7,785 nucleotides of DNA, taken from assembly GCA_002167265.1 (NCBI GenBank), contig NHDJ01000058.1, positions 7,700-15,484 of the forward strand, read 5' to 3'. The DNA is from Verrucomicrobia bacterium TMED56. Lineage in GTDB: Bacteria; Verrucomicrobiota; Verrucomicrobiia; Opitutales; Seribacteraceae. The translations under genes were made by a program, and so were the position numbers. The notes under the pieces are model-generated. The model was not told where the DNA came from. It searched no databases and saw only the letters and a list, made by a program, of their open reading frames with translations. Below, piece by piece: positions 6,101 through 7,785 of the stretch (its first letter is position 1; every line of letters begins with the position of its first letter).

Positions 6101-7260
6101 AATTTCCAGTTAAGGGAAGCATTCGAATCATTGTCACTTAACGAGTAGCAATATCCATTACCTGAACCAAAATAAATATTTCCCGCAAGGTCGAGTGCTG
6201 CAGAAGATAGAATTGATTTATTTGTATCAGAGACTGTATCGACTTCATAAGTCCACTTAGTGGTTCCGTCCGGATTGACCGCGTGAAAAGTTCCATTTTC
6301 GTCTCCAAAATAAATCGTTCCATCTTGTCCCAAGGCAGCGGATGAAGTAACAGGTTGACCAGCAAAATACTCCCAGGCAACCGAACCGTTGTTTTCAAAT
6401 GCATATAAAATTGAGTCTTTTGAGCCAACATAAATTCTCCCATCTGCACCAATTGCTGGACTGGCAATAACATAACTATTGGTTTCATATTCCCATAATT
6501 TGGAACCGTTACTCTCGTACAAAGCATAGAGTTTATTGTCCCAAGAACCTACATAAATTATTCCGTTTGCTGAAATTGCAGGAGTTGAATCAATCCAATT
6601 GCCTGCCGTAAAAGTCCACTTTGCTGTACCATCTGAATTATAAGCATGAAGTTTGTTATCATTGGAACCTATATAAACAGAGCCATCTTGACCCACGGCA
6701 GGAGATGAAAAAATTACGCCCCCAGTACTAGCGTTCCACTCCATGCTGGCATTTGTGAATGAGTTGGCAGAGAGATTTTGAGATAGAGTGTAAACTTGAT
6801 CACCTCCATTTCCACTACTTCCTCCAGTAGCGATTCCTGAAGCATAGAATGTAACTGTACCTTCATCTGCAGAAGGGGCGGTCCATTGAAAATTCCAAAT
6901 CCCACTTGAAGAAGTTCCACGATGTTCTAGTGCATTGCTTTGAATCCCCAAATCAGCCGAAGCTGAGGACAGGTTACCACTCACGCTTCCATTTGCTTTA
7001 GGAATAAGTTGAAAACCATAACCGTTCGTTTGTGTTCCAGAAACTGTGATCGATAAGTCATATGTTTGACCGGGAGTGTAATTCGATGGAAGTCCTGAAA
7101 GGTTTATTCCTCCGTCACCGGAATTGACAGAACTTCCCGAGTGACATGAGGAACAATTTAATGTCTCTCCATGGTACCCATCAGGGGGATTACTTGAATT
7201 TGCCGACAAGATTTGCATCCACGCAAAAGATATTGCAGATGATATAGTCCAGAATCGCAC
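3178..7260 (-). CDS. Giant secreted multidomain protein: CxxCH Reeler-like domain, PQQ-type propeller, ten InlB-type repeats, Trp-rich C-terminus
   Basis: A 1360-residue protein predicted to be exported; I do not recognise it as a named protein. Order: signal peptide (about 1-20); a domain resembling Reeler/choice-of-anchor V proteins (about 28-163) with one haem-c-type motif CSSCH (36-40); a beta-propeller of about eight PQQ-like blades (about 180-530) with repeated SSPAVGxDGxxYxGS and terminal Trp; ten tandem repeats of about 70 residues of the InlB B-repeat/Flg_new_2 type (about 537-1251); and a Trp-rich tail (about 1262-1360). No cytochrome or quinoprotein catalytic residues beyond CSSCH are evident, so the propeller is probably a binding or structural scaffold. 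Overall it reads as a long extracellular or cell-surface protein for adhesion or ligand binding; this is inference from architecture. The start is GTG at 7258-7260, since a stop lies two codons upstream and this start gives a proper signal peptide; the in-frame ATG at residue 15 would destroy it. There is no Shine-Dalgarno sequence. It lies 48 bases downstream of a histidine kinase gene on the same strand. Confidence 0.9.
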   Translation of the reverse strand: MRFWTISSAISFAWMQILSANSSNPPDGYHGETLNCSSCHSGSSVNSGDGGINLSGLPSNYTPGQTYDLSITVSGTQTNGYGFQLIPKANGSVSGNLSSASADLGIQSNALEHRGTSSSGIWNFQWTAPSADEGTVTFYASGIATGGSSGNGGDQVYTLSQNLSANSFTNASMEWNASTGGVIFSSPAVGQDGSVYIGSNDNKLHAYNSDGTAKWTFTAGNWIDSTPAISANGIIYVGSWDNKLYALYESNGSKLWEYETNSYVIASPAIGADGRIYVGSKDSILYAFENNGSVAWEYFAGQPVTSSAALGQDGTIYFGDENGTFHAVNPDGTTKWTYEVDTVSDTNKSILSSAALDLAGNIYFGSGNGYCYSLSDNDSNASLNWKFLTGDRVDASPVIGINDEIFFVSRDGYMRSLSSLSGGLNWDAFVGDVFYSSPVVDQNGRTYVIGYTGGGENHLFAYDANGSLAWDTNDTNCPFGIGGIVDSSLALSEDGKIYYGCYDNHIYCLDVNQSPATSDWPMFQRNSRRDGAWPSYLLETSVSPLGSGSISGGGIYNQGAVASVSAASTTQGYTFVSWTGAGTGASNPLSLTVNSNLSLTANFSLNSYILTIDAGVGGIVSGSGTYDHGTQASITATPTTGYLFSGWSGVGITDSTSQNTTILMTQSSTVTANFTPQTFSVSTGTSPSGIGQVTGSGNYQYGQIVDILASATTPGYSFNYWSGDSSGSVNPLSLIIDSNLSLTANFGLAEHSLILNAGVGGSVTGSGTFNYGSLSSIQANPSEGYTFTEWIGNGVADSSASSTTVEMIADRNVSAIFSQNRYQLTLYAGEGGTVSEDGNFTHGEHANITAIPNEGFSFVKWNGDGITSSFSPSTTVEMNQNQSVSALFSINYYHLYANSSVGGSVNGEGNYSHGQEVVISAVPETGYSFLNWTGDIAGNSTSPSLSILIDSNKSITANFALTTENHYVLSILSNPTNAGTTTQDASSYPLNTTANISANPATGYEFLSWNGGGIIDVNSSSTTLNIASDLTITANFQIKSYTLEMNSSTGGTTSTGGNFEYSTDVNITAFPENGYSFTNWIGDGILDPLSSSTSVSMTQNRTVVPNFTILKRTLTLAFSEGGAVHGGGVYNHGSSVQINATPSSGYAFEKWNGTYAPLDPYSSITSIQLSQDTNLTAQFSRSIYSLQIETLGGGTVSSGGNYYYGYNASISANPANGYQFEKWEGTGIADINSRYTTVQMTADRNVSALFSILSLSDSLNDSVKIAENWYTSTWFGTFFHNQGGWTYHLTFGWIYPIIENQNSIWFWNEQLGWVWVAQETFTDFYIWSENSKNWIYWDDSNHSSIRFYDYSNLSWVNFDI
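3181..3477 (-). other. Trp-rich C-terminal module of the giant protein
   Basis: Residues about 1262-1360, the very end of the protein. Twelve tryptophans occur in 99 residues (1269, 1274, 1285, 1293, 1305, 1307, 1313, 1315, 1327, 1334, 1337, 1355), with many Tyr and Phe. Short motifs recur: GWTYHLTFGWIYP, IWFWNEQLGWVW, FYIWSENSKNWIYW, IRFYDYSNLSWV, as if three or four short aromatic beta-hairpins were stacked. I have an impression of similar tails on secreted proteins of Opitutae-type Verrucomicrobiota, but know no named family for them. Position and composition suggest a sorting, anchoring or carbohydrate-binding module. Function unknown. Confidence 0.65.
3508..5652 (-). repeat. Ten tandem InlB-B/Flg_new_2-type protein repeats
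   Basis: Residues about 537-1251, ten units of about 70 residues beginning near 537, 606, 677, 749, 820, 890, 965, 1038, 1110 and 1182. Each unit carries a GGxVxGxGxYxxG-like turn, then a GYxFxxWxG core, then an ANF/ALF strand end (for example LTANF, VSALFS). This is the classic divergent InlB B-repeat or Flg_new_2 pattern of long secreted bacterial proteins, where such arrays act as stalks or ligand-binding rods. Two sub-patterns alternate: units 1, 3 and 6 contain PLSL/PSLS plus SNxSxTANF; units 4, 5 and 10 contain TTVxM plus VSAxFS. Confidence 0.9.
5671..6723 (-). repeat. PQQ-type beta-propeller of about eight blades
   Basis: Residues about 180-530. Blade-like units of about 40-49 residues start near 180, 221, 261, 302, 342, 391, 431 and 479. 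Each has a core such as SSPAVGQDGSVYIGS followed by LxAY and ends in a Trp-containing strand (KWTF, LWEY, AWEY, KWTY, NWKF, NWDA, AWDT). The last unit ends with WPMFQRNSRRDG, a tail typical of secreted PQQ-like propellers. Nothing shows that the cofactor PQQ is bound. Cys477, Cys501 and Cys508 cluster in the last blades and could form a disulfide. Confidence 0.85.
6772..7179 (-). other. Reeler/choice-of-anchor-like domain with a CxxCH motif
   Basis: Residues about 28-163 of the giant protein. It opens with GYHGETLNCSSCHSG, where Cys36, Cys39 and His40 form the haem-c attachment signature (bases 7141-7155). Then come the Reeler-like signature YTPGQTYDLSITVSG (61-75) and YGFQL (81-85), followed by a beta-rich stretch ending near WNFQWTAPS and VTFYASG. 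Exported proteins with a CxxCH ahead of such a fold are known as choice-of-anchor-type domains. Whether haem is really attached, or the cysteines bind metal or form a disulfide, cannot be told from sequence. Confidence 0.6.
7201..7260 (-). other. Predicted N-terminal signal peptide of the giant protein
   Basis: Residues 1-20 have a single basic residue (Arg3), a hydrophobic core (FWTISSAISFAWMQIL) and a small-residue end LSA before NSSN, compatible with Sec export and signal peptidase I cleavage near residue 20. No lipobox Cys is present. This puts the CSSCH motif at 36-40 on the periplasmic or exterior side, which is needed if it is to carry haem c. Confidence 0.7.
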
Positions 7261-7278
7261 TATTTAAATTAGCGCAAT

Positions 7279-7308
7279 TACATAAAATCTTTCAACAATA
7301 ATGGTCAA
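7279..7308 (-). promoter_or_regulatory. Weak candidate promoter for the giant protein gene
   Basis: On the minus strand a TTGACC (-35-like, complement of 7303-7308) is followed 18 bases later by TATGTA (-10-like, complement of 7279-7284, only three of six consensus bases). It lies in the 48-base gap after the histidine kinase stop and would leave a very short leader before the GTG at 7260. The -10 match is poor, and read-through from the kinase gene is equally possible. Confidence 0.2.
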
Positions 7309-7785
7309 TTATCTTGTATCTTGCGGAAGTTCTAATTCGAGTTTGAATTCTGATCCTTTGGCGTCACTTCTCAAAAGTTCAAAATTTGCCCCTATGCTTA
7401 ATGCGAGTTGTTGTGCAATAGCCAAACCGAGTCCTGTACCTCCTTTTTTTCTGCTTTTTTTGGGCTGAAATAAAGATTCTCTCTCTGATTCCGGAATACC
7501 GCCACTTGTGTCGGAGACATGAATTGAAAGACATTCTTCAAGTTTTTGACTTGCTAAAGAGACTTTAGTAGTAGGGTCTGCTTGAAATGCATTTTCAACC
7601 AATGTCACAAGTATCGGAATTAGAAGAGCTGTCTGTAAATTGTCAAGAGACTCGTCCAATCCTTGATTCTCTGTAATTATGGCTTTGCCTTGTGTCGAAA
7701 TCTTGGATGTTCGCTCAAGGACGACTTCAAAGATTTCACGAACTGTCATCGTGTAAGATTTTTTTTGGTCTTCAATTTCTTGAAG
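7309..7785 (-). CDS. Sensor histidine kinase, C-terminal ATP-binding part (5' end beyond window edge)
   Basis: 158 codons of a histidine kinase C-terminus; the frame is open through base 7785, so the true start lies outside and the internal ATG at 7747-7749 is not the gene start. The catalytic ATP-binding (HATPase_c) domain is visible: N box LVENAFQADP, G1 box DTSGGIP, a phosphate-lid segment LFQPKKSRKKGG, and G2 box GTGLGLAIA, then FELLRSDAKGSEFKLELELP as the final strand pair. This domain transfers phosphate from ATP to the kinase histidine and so to a response regulator. The H box, sensor region and any membrane segments are not in view. The G1 box has Ser where the first Gly of DxGxG normally sits. 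The nearest similarity by eye is to NtrB/HydH-like kinases, but this is not firm. It is followed 48 bases later by the giant secreted protein gene. Confidence 0.9.
   Translation of the reverse strand, partial: LQEIEDQKKSYTMTVREIFEVVLERTSKISTQGKAIITENQGLDESLDNLQTALLIPILVTLVENAFQADPTTKVSLASQKLEECLSIHVSDTSGGIPESERESLFQPKKSRKKGGTGLGLAIAQQLALSIGANFELLRSDAKGSEFKLELELPQDTR

Noticed and set aside
6138..6527. A 129-codon minus-strand open frame inside the giant gene
   Set aside because: It is an out-of-frame reading of the propeller region, whose own frame has clear repeat structure.
5671..6723. Quinoprotein (PQQ-dependent dehydrogenase) function for the propeller plus CxxCH
   Set aside because: The PQQ-like blades are generic; the CxxCH lies in a separate N-terminal domain, and no dehydrogenase-type active-site residues or cytochrome domain could be seen.

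Overview
The window is AT-rich bacterial DNA, densely coded on both strands, with seven protein genes (two cut by the window edges). There are no RNA genes, insertion sequences or CRISPR arrays. The best guess for the source is a marine Verrucomicrobiota bacterium of the Opitutae type. This is an inference from the giant secreted protein, which combines a beta-propeller, a long array of InlB-type repeats and a tryptophan-rich C-terminal module of a kind I associate with that group. The housekeeping genes fit but do not prove the assignment. Almost no start codon has a Shine-Dalgarno sequence, and three of the six visible starts appear to be GTG or TTG.

Layout. Positions 1-1261 (minus strand) hold a two-gene operon: a low-molecular-weight protein tyrosine phosphatase, then, 14 bases downstream, a fructosamine/ribulosamine 3-kinase family protein that runs off the left edge. 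Both families are linked to removing sugar adducts from proteins, so the pair reads as a protein-deglycation unit. A 70-base divergent intergenic region follows. Positions 1332-3172 (plus strand) hold three closely spaced genes: an atypical extended SDR (NAD-dependent epimerase-like), the nucleoid-associated protein YbaB/EbfC, and the recombination mediator RecR. The ybaB-recR pairing is a classic DNA-repair linkage.

Positions 3178-7260 (minus strand, convergent with recR and only 5 bases from it) encode a 1360-residue secreted protein. In order it has a signal peptide, a Reeler/choice-of-anchor-like domain with one CxxCH haem-type motif, a PQQ-type beta-propeller of about eight blades, ten tandem InlB-B/Flg_new_2-type repeats, and a C-terminal module of about 99 residues containing 12 tryptophans. 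Upstream of it, on the same strand and cut by the right edge, is the ATP-binding end of a sensor histidine kinase.

The most interesting parts are the architecture of the giant protein, especially its Trp-rich tail (a possible surface-sorting or anchoring module), and the deglycation-type phosphatase-kinase operon. No wholly unknown multi-gene system is evident.
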